NCBI GenBank assembly: GCA_902702965.1
Contig: CACRXP010000621.1
Span: 184,573-248,572 of the forward strand
Source of the DNA: Spirometra erinaceieuropaei
Taxonomy: Eukaryota > Platyhelminthes > Cestoda > Diphyllobothriidea > Diphyllobothriidae
DNA: 64,000 nucleotides
Direction: 5' to 3'
Shown here piece after piece: positions 24,223-34,621 of the stretch (positions are counted from its first letter, which is position 1; each line of letters begins with the position of its first letter). The translations under genes and the position numbers were made by a program. Below the pieces are notes generated by a model that was given only the letters and a program-made list of their open reading frames with translations, searched no databases and was not told where the DNA came from.

Positions 24223-24990
24223 CTATGCTAATGCACGCGTAACATAATGAACGGTTCTAAATTCATCGGGGTTCGGACTACGTCTCAACATTACACAGGG
24301 GTGAGGACGACACCGGACTTGTTGATTGACTGGCTCCCCGTTAAACCATGACTTAACCAATAAGCGCCTCACGCGATTATTACTCGCGGGGATTTTGGTC
24401 TCACCAATATTAAGTGTATGGCCGAGTCTCATTTAATAGTCCGCAACGTTGCAGTTGACGTCATTTCTCAGTACAATTGCTGTGCATTCGGTGATTTGCG
24501 TCTGCAGCGGTTTTACATCTCCTCCGACAAATTTGCTTTGCCCACAAATTCACCAGATCCGGAAAACTACTCCAGATGTTTTTTGTCATGGCAATTGGCA
24601 TTTTAGTCTCATTATCTGACGACTACTGATTGCTTTTAGGCTACTAAAAAGGCTCGTAATCCGCTGAGCCAGGTTGCGGAACAGTTTTCATGTCAGCATC
24701 TGACAAGGGTAATGCGAGTTAAACGATTAACAAATTCCATGTTGTCATGTTGGTTTTTGCGTCGCAATATAATTAACAATGTTGGGACTGTGCGGGGCAC
24801 CCCTAACAGAGAATCACATTGCAGCGATGTTCAAACTCACTTCTTCCTCAAAAGTCAGATAGGTATTGGGCAATTTTAGAACGAAGATAACGTCATCCAC
24901 GGACAAACAGACCGCGGTTTTCCCGAAGGAGCAGCAAACATGGTCAACATCGTCTGGCTTTGCCAGTGCAGGCAAACACATAATCGTATA
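24223..24990 (-). pseudogene. Heavily decayed Penelope-like element
   Basis: Reading the minus strand from 24990: a VDDVIFVL block resembling the PLE catalytic YVDD, then LTFEEE (family FTMEEE). Further on come QKPT and FNSHYPC, separated by stops, where the family has RKPTHT...FNSHHP. A GIY-YIG region follows, read through frameshifts: FVGGDVKPLQTQITE corresponds to YVGETGRxLQTRIxE. Then 24432-24223 has GHTLNIGETKI and VRRLLVKSWFNGEPVNQQ, matching the PLE end FNFxxTKI...RELLESWFxGPQ. The loop between VDD and EEE is shorter than usual, so there is an internal deletion. Each block is weak alone; their correct order and spacing make the case. Confidence 0.65.
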
Positions 24991-24999
24991 AAGATGTTA

Positions 25000-25590
25000 T
25001 AAGCTGTGTGAAAAAGGCACCAAGTGGCTAAAACGCGGGCAGTAACACAGTCGCTGGAACTGCTAAATGGATCCCTTTCATCATCTTACATCGAAGACAC
25101 ACGCAAATCCTTATGGAATATCGCCCTACAAACCCTTTTTTCAGTTCGTATAATTTCAATATTTTTTTTCGATCAAAAATACATAGACTTTATTTACTGC
25201 AAATAACTTTTCGTGACAGTTTTTTGCCGTTGTCACTGACATGCGCTTGCAAATTCGGTGGCCATGACGATGACATCCATTCCCGATTACATTAGTATTT
25301 AGGACTTAATGCATTCCGTTACCGATCGAAATCGCTCTAATATTGAACAAAATTCATCCGTATCTGTGTCATTTAAAACTATAGCCTAGGAATTTCTTGC
25401 GAAAAGTGTTGTCTGTCGGCAAATATTATATACAGTCTGTTCAATGAGGCAATATAGTCATAGATATTCGTTGTATACTGACAAAAGCATTCTTCAGATT
25501 TGTTGTATATCCAATCTGCTCCTTACGCTCTAGTAGGAATTGGGACTGGCTCCGTCTCCCAGCGGTCCCGGCTGCATGCGTAGTTCGAGT
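25000..25590. other. Spacer between PLE remnant and zinc-finger unit
   Basis: No gene seen. Upstream parts of the decayed PLE could extend into 25000-25200 on the minus strand, but I could not recognise them. Confidence 0.3.
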
Positions 25591-25599
25591 CGAAGATTA

Positions 25600-26040
25600 T
25601 TACGGCTCGTCAAACCCTGTCTCGGATGGTTGCAATCTGACGTCCCAACTCGGTCCACATAGTGTGACCAGTTGCATGCCTGTTTGTGTGGACTGTCGTA
25701 CTGGAGGCCTGAGAGCCAGACAGAGGCGGCCCCTTCACTACGTGACCTACGGCACTTTCACGCATGCGAGATGCACGACGCTCAATCCTCGTTGTGCGAA
25801 TTCCCGGTGGTTGAGTTTGGAGTGCGAGGTCATTCATGTGGCGCGTGCAGACAAGTTCAGTATATATGTCACCCTCATATGTGAACCACCCGGACCGGAC
25901 AGCAACTGGGGACTAGGAATCGGAGGGGAGAATGCGGTCAACGGCTCAGCGCACTTTTCTCAATAAACGCAATCTGATGTGCTTAAAGCTATCACAGTGC
26001 GCTAAAAGTCTTGGGCCTATAAGGTCGCCAACTGTGGAGA
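25600..26040 (+). repeat. Left direct repeat flanking the zinc-finger unit
   Basis: This aligns by eye with 27262-27715: 'ggcctgagagccag', 'catgtggcgcg.gcagacaag', and near the end 'ggtcgccaactgtggaga' against 'gatcgccaactcacggga'. On the minus strand 25610-25837 encodes a frame sharing RRAS, GSQA, HT and T-x-WTELxRQxA with 27263-27457 (minus). Confidence 0.7.
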
Positions 26041-26429
26041 TGAGTCGGACCTCGCAGTCAGCTCAGTGTCGTGTGTTTTTTGTGGAGTAACAGGCTGGTG
26101 GTCTAAAGGTCAGGTTGCATTGACTCATCCTCAGTGTGGCCTTTATGACAATCTTACGGCGTGGGATCCGAGCCAGGTGTAACGGCACGCCTAGGTGCGC
26201 TTCCGACCGTCCCAGCCACACTCTTGTTGTTGGTTAAAATCTTGATCTTTTGCTGTGTGGATAAGGGTGTATGGGATGAAACGCGCCGACAACTAACACC
26301 AACATCACTCCTGAACCCCCAATTTCACCCTCAATCTCCAAAGCCTCAACATCCGTTCGGCGCCTTCTGTATCCACCACGACTGCACAGCGCCTTGCCAT
26401 ATCAAAAAAGTCAAACTTCCTCACCGTCA

Positions 26430-27066
26430 ACACTACAGATGTAAACTCGGTGCTTTCCTGTCCTCATAGCGGCCGCACCTTCATCTCACACATCGGCCTC
26501 GTCAGTAATCCGCGAGTACATCGGACAGAAACTGACGAACAAATGCCTGAAACATCAACCTACACTCGTTGAGTTCGTCCCCACTGTTCACGCTGCCCCG
26601 CAAATTCCCCTTTCGCATGAGTGCATTCGGTCACATTCGTATCCATGAGAGTAGAATTGGTAGAAGTCTCGACACACCTAGCACCTCCTACACACCCAAC
26701 ATGCCTAGCTCAGAGCACACTCGCCGCCAAAGCACACCCACCACCAATAGCCCTAGCATATCCAGCACATCCCGCACATCCACCATTCCTAGCTATAGGA
26801 ACACTGCGGCACCCAGTGCGTTCAGTTTCAACAGCTTCAGCACTGCCACCATCTTCGAAACCGTCGAAATTTTCGGTCCGCACTATTAACGTAAATTCGT
26901 TCTATACATCGGCTTGGTCGGTCACTTGCGAACTCATCGCACGGATACTGGCAAACCAGTGCCTGGAGCACCCACATACATTCGTGGCATCTGCCTCAAC
27001 TGCCCTTAGAGCGCCCGCACTTTCACCCACCGCGTAGGCCTGTCAGGTCACATGCGCATTTACGAA
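26430..27066 (+). pseudogene. Decayed C2H2 zinc-finger repeat unit (four finger remnants)
   Basis: The frame starting near 26430 reads VNSVLSCPHSGRTFISHIGL then RVHRTETDE, the diphyllobothriid-type finger CPHCxRTFTSHIGLVGHLRVHRTETGE with the second cysteine and the first histidine lost. Finger 2 (26585-26650) keeps a C-x2-C (CSRC) and FGHIRIHES but is split by a one-base frameshift. A serine, threonine and proline-rich linker follows (to 26866). Finger 3 reads IGLVGHLRTHRTDTGKPVPG, its cysteine part destroyed by a stop at 26887. Finger 4 reads ICLNCP, stop, ARTFTHRVGLSGHMRIY, with the last histidine changed to tyrosine. In intact units such fingers would bind DNA or RNA; here no finger is complete in one frame. 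Such units are abundant in these genomes and behave like repeats. Confidence 0.75.
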
Positions 27067-27261
27067 AATATGAGGTGGACAATCACTGGCTAATCAACAT
27101 TATAACAATCACACAAGTATATATTGCTCTATTTACATCGCACAACATCATGATCATCCACTATATGCGCCCAAACGCCACCTTTTACACAATTGGCAGG
27201 TGTGCACCTCGGATCCGTCTCAGCGCTGCCAAAACTGTTTGTGCGATTAAATGGGGAGATT

Positions 27262-27715
27262 ATTATGGCGCGTCAAGCGCTGTGGTTTGGAAGGCTGCTG
27301 ACTGACGCCGCAATTCAGTCCACAGAGTGTATTCAGGTGAATGCGTGACTGTGTGGATTGGCGGACTGATGGCCTGAGAGCCAGTCTGAAGTGGCTCCTT
27401 CTTACCGTGATTTGGGACACACTCACTCATGTGAGAAGCTCGTCGTTTAACTCCCATTGTGTGTTATCATGATGCTTGTGTTTGAGGGACCAGGTTGTGC
27501 ATGTGGCGCGCGCAGACAAGGTCACCAAACACGCCACCCACTGCGTCCATTCTCCGCACCGTTCAGCTAACCGAACCGTGACAGTGACTGGGGCCGGCAG
27601 ATGGGAAGGGCGAGTGAGGTCGGTGCATTTTTATGATCATCCACATTCTGACGCGCATGAAGCTACCACCTTGCTCTGAAAGCCCTGGCTTGGACGATCG
27701 CCAACTCACGGGATA
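27262..27715 (+). repeat. Right direct repeat flanking the zinc-finger unit
   Basis: Partner of 25600-26040, in the same orientation, about 1.2 kb apart. The minus-strand frame 27263-27457 contains KKEPLQTGSQAISPPIHTVT and YTLWTELRRQSAA, a peptide I associate with repeated hypothetical proteins of diphyllobothriid tapeworms. Confidence 0.7.
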
Positions 27716-27839
27716 ATTGGTACGTTACAGTTGGTGTCGGTGTTGTTTTTTTGTACATTCTGCAATAAGTCCTTCTTAATGTAACATTTATGGCACTCCC
27801 AAGCCTTATGATTTAAGCCGAATGTGACGGCCTGGTGCA

Positions 27840-28415
27840 GCTGGTCAACCACTGGGGTCTACCAGATGGATCATAAGCACTTCATCGAACCGAAGTTCAT
27901 CAGTGCCTCGCCACCTGCCATTGTCTGTCGCTGCAGATCGGGTATATATTCACTCAGGAATGGGCGCACACCGATTCATTGGCTTCCCGAAACAAACAAG
28001 CTTCGTATGGGCGATAGGGGTCAAACAAGCCCGAAACGCCGCTGCATCAATCTACCTCCCAGACTCTGTCGTATCCGTTCTGCTATCATAGACTGGCCGA
28101 CTTCGGCCTGGTAGCTGGTTGCCTGTTCGTGACCCCTATCGCCCATACTAAGCTTGTTTGCTTCGGGAAGCCAATGGATCAGTGTGCGCCCATTCCTGAG
28201 TGGCAAAATACCCGATCCGCAGCGACAGAGAATGGCAGCTTATGACCAATCTGGTAGACCCCAGTGGTGGACCAACTTCGCCAGGTGCGTCTGTGCGCAT
28301 GTTTGTGATTCCGGTCATAGCTGCTGGTCAGGGTTATGGTTGGCTGAATGAAGGCAAACAAGCCCGAAACGGTGCTGTATCAATCTACCCCCCAGACTCT
28401 GTCGTATCCGTTCTG
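27840..28415. repeat. Hairpin repeat with an extra direct copy of its loop
   Basis: The left arm 27842-28018 ('ccactggggtctaccaga'...'gtatgggcgataggggtca') is the reverse complement of 28128-28270 ('tgacccctatcgcccatac'...'tctggtagaccccagtgg'). The loop starts with 'caaacaagcccgaaacg' and 'cagactctgtcgtatccgttctg' (28021-28083), and this block is repeated directly at 28351-28415, up to the gap. Because the arms are inverted, both strands encode RNGRTxIHWLPExNKLxMGD (27950-28010 plus, 28206-28130 minus). Not a gene. Confidence 0.8.
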
Positions 28416-28808
28416 NNNNNNNNNNNNNNNNNNNNNNNNNNNNNNNNNNNNNNNNNNNNNNNNNNNNNNNNNNNNNNNNNNNNNNNNNNNNNNNNNNNNN
28501 NNNNNNNNNNNNNNNNNNNNNNNNNNNNNNNNNNNNNNNNNNNNNNNNNNNNNNNNNNNNNNNNNNNNNNNNNNNNNNNNNNNNNNNNNNNNNNNNNNNN
28601 NNNNNNNNNNNNNNNNNNNNNNNNNNNNNNNNNNNNNNNNNNNNNNNNNNNNNNNNNNNNNNNNNNNNNNNNNNNNNNNNNNNNNNNNNNNNNNNNNNNN
28701 NNNNNNNNNNNNNNNNNNNNNNNNNNNNNNNNNNNNNNNNNNNNNNNNNNNNNNNNNNNNNNNNNNNNNNNNNNNNNNNNNNNNNNNNNNNNNNNNNNNN
28801 NNNNNNNN
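28416..28808. other. Assembly gap (N)
   Basis: 393 unknown bases between the hairpin repeat and an (AT)n run. Frames predicted across it are artefacts. Confidence 1.

Positions 28809-28836
<28 letters not shown>
28809..28836. repeat. (AT)n microsatellite at a gap edge
   Basis: At least 14 AT units; the left end is hidden by the gap. An 'atatatat' run also sits at the outer edge of the matching inverted repeat near 29742-29750. Confidence 0.95.
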
Positions 28837-28840
<4 letters not shown>

Positions 28841-28861
28841 CTGAATTAGTATGCATTCCGA

Positions 28862-29022
28862 GATGATATGATGAAAGAAGGAAGTCCGTCGGAAATAGAG
28901 TTTTACACGTAAATTTTTGAGGTGGTGGTACCAACCCGTCGTCAGACAAAGTGAAAAGTGAGAGGTGGCATTGTCACACTGCTGGTTTCGGACGCAGACA
29001 GAGAGGTAAGCAGACGACCACA
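28862..29022 (-). repeat. Left inverted repeat around the 29 kb PLE end
   Basis: Near-identical reverse complement of 29587-29748. Shared parts include 'gtccgtcgga.atagagttttac', 'ccaacccgtcgtcagacaaag' and 'gacgcagacagagaggtaagcagacgacc'. Read on the minus strand it corresponds to the 3' UTR-like end of this PLE family. Confidence 0.85.
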
Positions 29023-29039
29023 CAAGCCGGCGTCCTCCT

Positions 29040-29416
29040 TTCGCGCAGTACTATCCCGGGCAAAGGATCCCATACCCAAAGAACAAAAAAGTAACGTCAT
29101 TTACCGCATCCCGTGCGCTAACTGCCGTTGCGTTTATATTGGTCACACGGGTCGACATCTTGGGACTCGCATTAATGAACACAAGTTAGCTATCCGCCGA
29201 CGCGACCCCTTATCTCTCGTGTTTGTCCACGCTCTTGATTATGACCACCGTTTCGATTGGGACGGTGCCGAAGTGGTCGCAATGGCTAACACTAAACATG
29301 AACGGGAATTCCTCGAAGCTTGGCACTCCGGTGCAGATAGCATTAACCGCCATGTTGACCTTGATGACCACTACGAGGGTCTCCAATCACGGTGGACTGA
29401 CTGGCGCCCAGCTTAA
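29040..29416 (+). pseudogene. GIY-YIG endonuclease end of a Penelope-like element, 5' truncated
   Basis: The open frame 28958-29416 starts inside the left inverted repeat and becomes PLE-like at about 29040: AKDPIPKEQKSNVIYRIPC, then CVYIGHTGRHLGTRINEHKL, the GIY-YIG core with the conserved arginine and the RINEH motif. It continues with AVVAMANTKHEREFLEAWHS-type sequence (29260-29330) and SINRHVDLDDHYEG near the stop at 29414. The reverse transcriptase part is missing. The nuclease frame is intact, unlike the other copies here, but without the polymerase the element cannot be autonomous. It belongs to a different PLE family from those at 14 kb and 42 kb, judging by its tail. Confidence 0.85.
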
Positions 29417-29586
29417 GAACAACAACAGCTAATGCGTGCCCGGACATGCATTATCTCACCGACACGCCATTCCTACCACCCTGCCCTACTCCCCCTCCTT
29501 CCCCCAACACGGTGAGTCACAGCTTGGACCAACAACACCTATCCTCACCTCCCGCACCCATCACAACACAATGCACACCTCCCCCT

Positions 29587-29748
29587 CGCAAGGTCGTCTG
29601 CTTACCTCTCTGTCTGCGTCCTCAACCAGCAGTGTGACAATGCCACCTCTCACTTTTCTCTTTGTCTGACGACGGGTTGGTGCAACCAGCTCGAAAATGT
29701 ACGAGTAAAACTCTATATCCGACGGACCTTCTTCTTTCTTCATATATA
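29587..29748 (+). repeat. Right inverted repeat around the 29 kb PLE end
   Basis: Partner of 28862-29022. It follows the PLE stop by about 170 bases of C-rich sequence ('accctgccctactccccctc'). It encodes on the minus strand the peptide RGGIVTLLVEDADREVSRRP, also encoded on the plus strand by the left repeat. Confidence 0.85.
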
Positions 29749-29801
29749 TATGCATATTGAGTACACGAAACATGCCATAACTTGTCTGTTTCACGCCGTA
29801 G

Positions 29802-29921
29802 GATAAAGATGTTGAACCAATTCCTGTTGGACGTCGATTCAAAGGGCATATAATAATTGAAAGCCAGTTGGCTGCCGAGGGAATCAGTGGCAACTATTTT
29901 CAACATTATCACGATCACTAG
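29802..29921 (+). other. Possible terminal coding exon
   Basis: After 'aacttgtctgtttcacgccgtag', a good acceptor, a phase-0 frame of 39 codons reads DKDVEPIPVGRRFKGHIIIE, then SQLAAEGISG, and ends at TAG. A consensus donor (CTG|GTAAGT) lies three bases past the stop, so the segment might instead be a non-coding exon. No domain recognised and no partner exons found. Confidence 0.25.
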
Positions 29922-29929
29922 CTGGTAAG

Positions 29930-32900
29930 TCATTAATAATGTAACAGAGAATGGGCATGTGTACGGTCCACAAGTCTGCAAGACGACGATTTTGTTTGTC
30001 TTTAACGAAAAATCACCATTTAATGTTTTATCCGTGCATAATTGTAGGAAAACAAGGGATTTGGGCGACCGCCCGCAAACGGCAAGATAAGGCCATTTAT
30101 AAGTAGGCGTTTAATTAGAGAAAGTCTTTATGTGCTAAGGAACATATTGTTCACCAACTTTCGTGTTAAAGTAATATTTATTTTTTATGAACTCTTATTT
30201 TTGGGCAAGCCTAAACAATCGGTCCGAGTACTCACATGTGCGAAGACCTTCCGACGAGATCACACTGTATCAGAACAGGTGACGGCTGACGATGTGGATG
30301 ACATTGGAATTGAGAGAGCGACTGGTCTGGCGTCCAAGCACGGACACCGTCAATAACACGACGTTCATCGGAATCGTAAAATATATTTTCGATTACGACG
30401 ATATTAATGGACGTTGCAGGTATACTGTAATATTTCATGATAATGAAGCTGTTACCCACCCAACAAGTATTAATTCAGTTCGGCTTACGAACCTCACAGG
30501 CTTTTCAGAAAACACAGGCTGCACCAGCGCCTTCACCAATAACTCGAAGCTTACTCTAGTCGAAAAGTGCTTTGAACCAGTCAGAATATATTGACATCAC
30601 GGAAGGAGGCAACTTCTCATGCAAGAAACACTGTTCACTAATTAGGATGAGTAAACCATCCCAAACGACGCAATAATTTCTATGTCCACCCGATTAACAG
30701 TAATCGGAAAACGTTAAAATCAAAAAATAGAAATGCCATCAGGGAAACGTGTTATAACGTACTCCCGATATAAATATCTGCTTAAAGCCTGGACACGTGT
30801 TTTACCGTCATTATGCAGCTGCGCGACACAGCTGCGAAGAAAACGGAATCTCATCGTGTCCCCCAGCGATCTCCATGCGTTTTCTGGTACATGAACTTCA
30901 GAAAATATTCAAACAAATGCTTTGAGAAATAATGCAGCGAAAGAAATGAATTTATATCTCCGGGACGTTACCATTTAAAGGTCAAACACTAATTTCAAAG
31001 AACATCTGAATCTAAGGCTATTAAATACTGCAGAATAAGCACGTAATGCTTATTCTAAAAATGCATATAACAAACGTAGTATACCAAACTCCCAAAGACC
31101 AGTGCCTGACGGATCTTATGAAATGTTGGCTTAAATTCTGCAATGCTTTTTCGATTAGAAGGTAGTTTTTAGGTAGTTTTGTAATAACGCTCGTCATGAG
31201 ACATGATCAACTATTACTTAGGACTTGCCGGGATTTCGGCTTTTAAATGCACTTTTTTGACCTTCCACAGGAACCACACTTACCACAAAATGACTACCTA
31301 TGTAACATACACATTTCACATTGATTTTCGATGGTCCTATAAATTCAAATATATTTCATAGAAAACGTGCACAATAATACGATTTCTTTCATTCTATTGG
31401 TAAAAAAAGCAGACTATAATTACGTTTTATAATAAGAGCAATTAGATCTTCCGGTTTTAAAAATGTTCCTAATTATAAATTGTATAAGGCCGTGCGATTT
31501 CCTAACGTACAGCATCGCACATCACCCTTTGTCAGTGGTTCCCATGAAACGTACAACACAGTCAGCATCCATTACAATATTTCAATGAACTCCACATGGT
31601 ATTCTCCTAAAGGCAGACGGGAACAAATGATTTTCCTTATGCGTATAGCATGTGCCTTATGGACTGCAATCTCTAAACGCTAATGCGACGGTTGACCTGG
31701 CTCAACATTATTCGCGAATTGGAAAACTTTTTTTCAAAACCTAACTATACGCTTACGTCGAGTATGAAACGTGATGGCAGTGTGGTTGTCTACCAAAGGA
31801 ATGAAAAAAAGTATAATGTTGTGCATGTTTTTTATAAAATATATTTGAGTGCATAGGACCATCAAAAATCCATGTGAAAAATGTATGCTACATAAGTAGT
31901 TATTTTTTAACAAGTGTGGTCTCTGCAGAAGGTCGAAAAGAAGTGAATTCAAAAACTGATGTACTGGTAAGTCCGAAATACAAAAGGATTATGTCTCATG
32001 ATGAACAGTATTACAATCCCTCCTAGGAAGTCCTTTCCAAACGAAGATACATTTCAGAATTGCAGCCAACAATTCATGAGATCAGTCACGCACGAAACGT
32101 ACTAACCAAAGGCCTGGAGAATGAACACCATGTCCTGCACTGAATAATTTCTGAAATTATTCGATCAAACATTGTGTTTTAGTTGCTATTGTTTTCATCA
32201 TTTCGCCGCCACTGCTAATTATACTTCCATCCCGGGAAATTGCCTTGATTAAATGACCCTTAATATTGCGTTATTTAGTTTGGGTAAATTTGGTAGAATA
32301 AACTGTTGAGCTAACAAGCAAGACTGTAGTAACAACCCTGTGCCTTCATTTGATAGTCGACCCTTATTGTAACTCAGTCCAACTTTCTCGGATGTTGGGT
32401 GGGCGGCGCATGCACCACAATGATTTTAGTGTGCAGTCCGTAAACTTACATCACTTAGGACACAAATTGTGCATAACCGTATTATGCTGAAGCATTTACG
32501 TTCATGTTCACGTGGAATAGCTAGCCCATTATGCGATTAAAGATTAATCATCGGAACAACAACGACCATCTGCAGTCTGTAAAATCTTCAGAACTTATGC
32601 AAAAACCTTTCATGTCTCTAGTTGTTTCAACTCATATACCTAGGGTCCTATTCGAAATGGCAAGTTACCGAAGACGAGCTTCTTTAGTTAGCACCGTTGA
32701 AAGTCATAATATCGCTCGTCAATTTAAACGCCAGAAGCAGCTCGGCCTTGCTGCATGAAACCTTCCTAAGTAGCATCTGCGTTCTATAAAACATCACAAC
32801 GTATTATTTGGTTTTGCCTATAGGGCATTCGAAATGTATAAAGCAAGATTATTGATGTATGCATTTTAGAAGGATGATACGTTTTAATGATGACAGCTTG

Positions 32901-33440
32901 CACAACAAACTAAACGCCTCAGCTAGACAATATTCTTGTGAAAGACTTTTTTAAGCAGAGCCGTGTAAATGTGAAAATTGATAATGGTATATCAAACCCA
33001 GATTTAGAGAATATTTATTTCCAGTCATAAAGCCCACGCACTGTAAGTACCGCGACATTAAACACTCACCCGGCATCGTGTTGAGTGCGCTAGTATACAT
33101 TATTCTATGTTAAGCGGATTCCTTTTTAACAAGGTAAATCGCTTTTCCGTTCGAACATCATGTTTTCAAGTGCCGTTTAAATAGTCCCGTATTATTACAT
33201 GCCTTTCCTCTAACTGAAACGCAATCCACATTTAAACATAAGTGCTCAAATTAATGCAGTGAAAGATTTTATTTGTAATTCACTTACGTTTGCGAATACG
33301 GCCTGCTAATCATTTTTAAAGCGCTTTAAAATTGTCAGAACTGTTAGCCGGCTTTAGACATCTGTCAGAATGCTCTACATATTTTCTGTAAAATTTAACC
33401 TTCTCTAATATCCTTAATGCATAGGTATATTATAGCACTC
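29930..33440. other. AT-rich stretch with one beta-like open frame
   Basis: The frame at 30292-30594 (plus, up to 101 codons) contains RLVWRPSTD, FIGIVKYIFDY and SVRLTNLTGF, reminiscent of an FN3 domain. In a different frame just upstream, 'gacgatgtggatgacattgg' resembles the start of exon 2 of the gene model at 16261-17755 ('gacgatgtggatgtcattag'), so this may be a frameshifted relative. At 31930-31967 a 38-base segment has textbook splice borders ('tctctgcag', GTAAGT). Nothing else is supported. Confidence 0.3.
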
Positions 33441-34621
33441 TCAGAGGCGTTTAATGGTATTTCTCGGATGTTTGCATACAACATCTATACCTGAAGCCAT
33501 CAGAAAAACCTAAAAATATCCGAATGCACTCCTCAGTAAAGCTTTCAGTCGCCAACTCAAATGGAGGTGGTTTATTTAACTCTAGGTCTTGCGCAAAGTG
33601 TTGTTAACTGAGGCAAGTTTTTTGTGTACATCTGCTTACCCGTAGAGTTTGCGTTTGACAAGATGCAAAGTCTGAGATCGGCAAATACCAGTCTGCAAGA
33701 CCAGAGGTCTGAGTCCAGGCTGCAACCGTAATTTTTAAACTGGTCTACGCCACATGTATGTAGAAACATTGACCCTAACTGAGAGGGTAGTGGTCGTGCT
33801 AAGTGCAGGTTGCTGAATATATCGCTCGCTGTAGAATCCACTAGCACGCGCTGACCTAAAATGCATTTAGCAAAAAAAACGTTTGGTAACGCGTTGCAAA
33901 TGTGGCAGAACTTATATTTTTGAGAACGTCGTCAAATCACTCACTTTTTTGTGACCTAGCAATAACTAGTCCTGAAGAAAAACAAAGTACTCTAAATAGA
34001 GGGGTAAGGGTATCTGTCAAGTTGACTTTAAATGTATTCAGCACTTTTGCAGTTTTTTGAACTTTGAGTTTGTTTTTAACCGCCAAGAAAGGACATGCTT
34101 TTGGCCAGAATTGCACTATATTGAAATTTGTTTTCTATTATTGTTGCATTATAAGTGGAGTGGTAGATACAGTTACTCTTAATTTGCTCTTCCCTAGCCA
34201 GCCCTGCAATTACTTTTGACGCCAGTTCTCTTGTATACCAACCCAAGTATGCCTATAAAATTATCCAACCATTTTTAATTTTTCTCTATGCTTGAATGAT
34301 TTATTACGACAATCTTAAAAACCGCCAGTGGTGAATGTTTCTATCAACAATTTTGAGAAATATTTAGAATTCGTCAGGTACATTTGCTTAACAACAAATA
34401 ACGGGTTTTAAAGGGAATATTTTTTATAAACGTTTTGGCAACCCTACTGATTCTAAAACTATTGACGCATATTCTAACTACTCGTGCACGTAAGATATCA
34501 ATATGTTAAAAACGTAATATCCCTTACAAATGAGCCAATCGCAATTGCAACTGAATGTCAAGGAAATGGCCAATGTCGTTAGAAAAGACGTTTTTAGCAA
34601 AAGTACAGAAAGTACGTCCAT
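33441..34621 (-). CDS. Three-exon gene for a small secreted cysteine-containing protein (paralogue 2)
   Basis: Model: exon 1 34621-34528, exon 2 33855-33640, exon 3 33490-33441, about 119 residues. Exon 1 encodes a strong signal peptide, MDVLSVLLLKTSFLTTLAI, then SLTFSCNCDWLI, and ends in phase 1 (ATT T|GTAAGG). Exon 2 (216 bases, acceptor 'gtttttttttgctaaatgcattttag'-like, donor CTACGG|GTAAGC) is collinear with 4470-4685: shared residues include IFS, A-x-P-x-PS, SM, CG, F-x-N-x-GC, WSCRL, LxLC and N-x-TG, with many differences at third codon positions. Exon 3 follows a fine acceptor ('gtttttctgatggcttcag') in phase 1 and ends after 15 codons, much shorter than in paralogue 1. Intron sizes, 672 and 149, parallel 611 and 185 in paralogue 1. 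Probably secreted; function unknown. Confidence 0.65.

Noticed and set aside
24855..24990. Open frame on the minus strand ending at a perfect donor (GAAGAA|GTGAGT), first taken as a host exon
   Set aside because: The peptide (VDDVIFVL, LTFEEE) and the sequence after it follow the order of a PLE reverse transcriptase, so the donor is probably coincidental.
26569..27037. Serine, threonine and proline-rich frames as a real mucin-like gene
   Set aside because: They are the linker between decayed zinc fingers of a repeat unit, read in two frames.
28200..29023. Frames of 160-214 codons across 28200-29023
   Set aside because: They consist mainly of unknown residues from the N gap and an AT run read as isoleucine and tyrosine.
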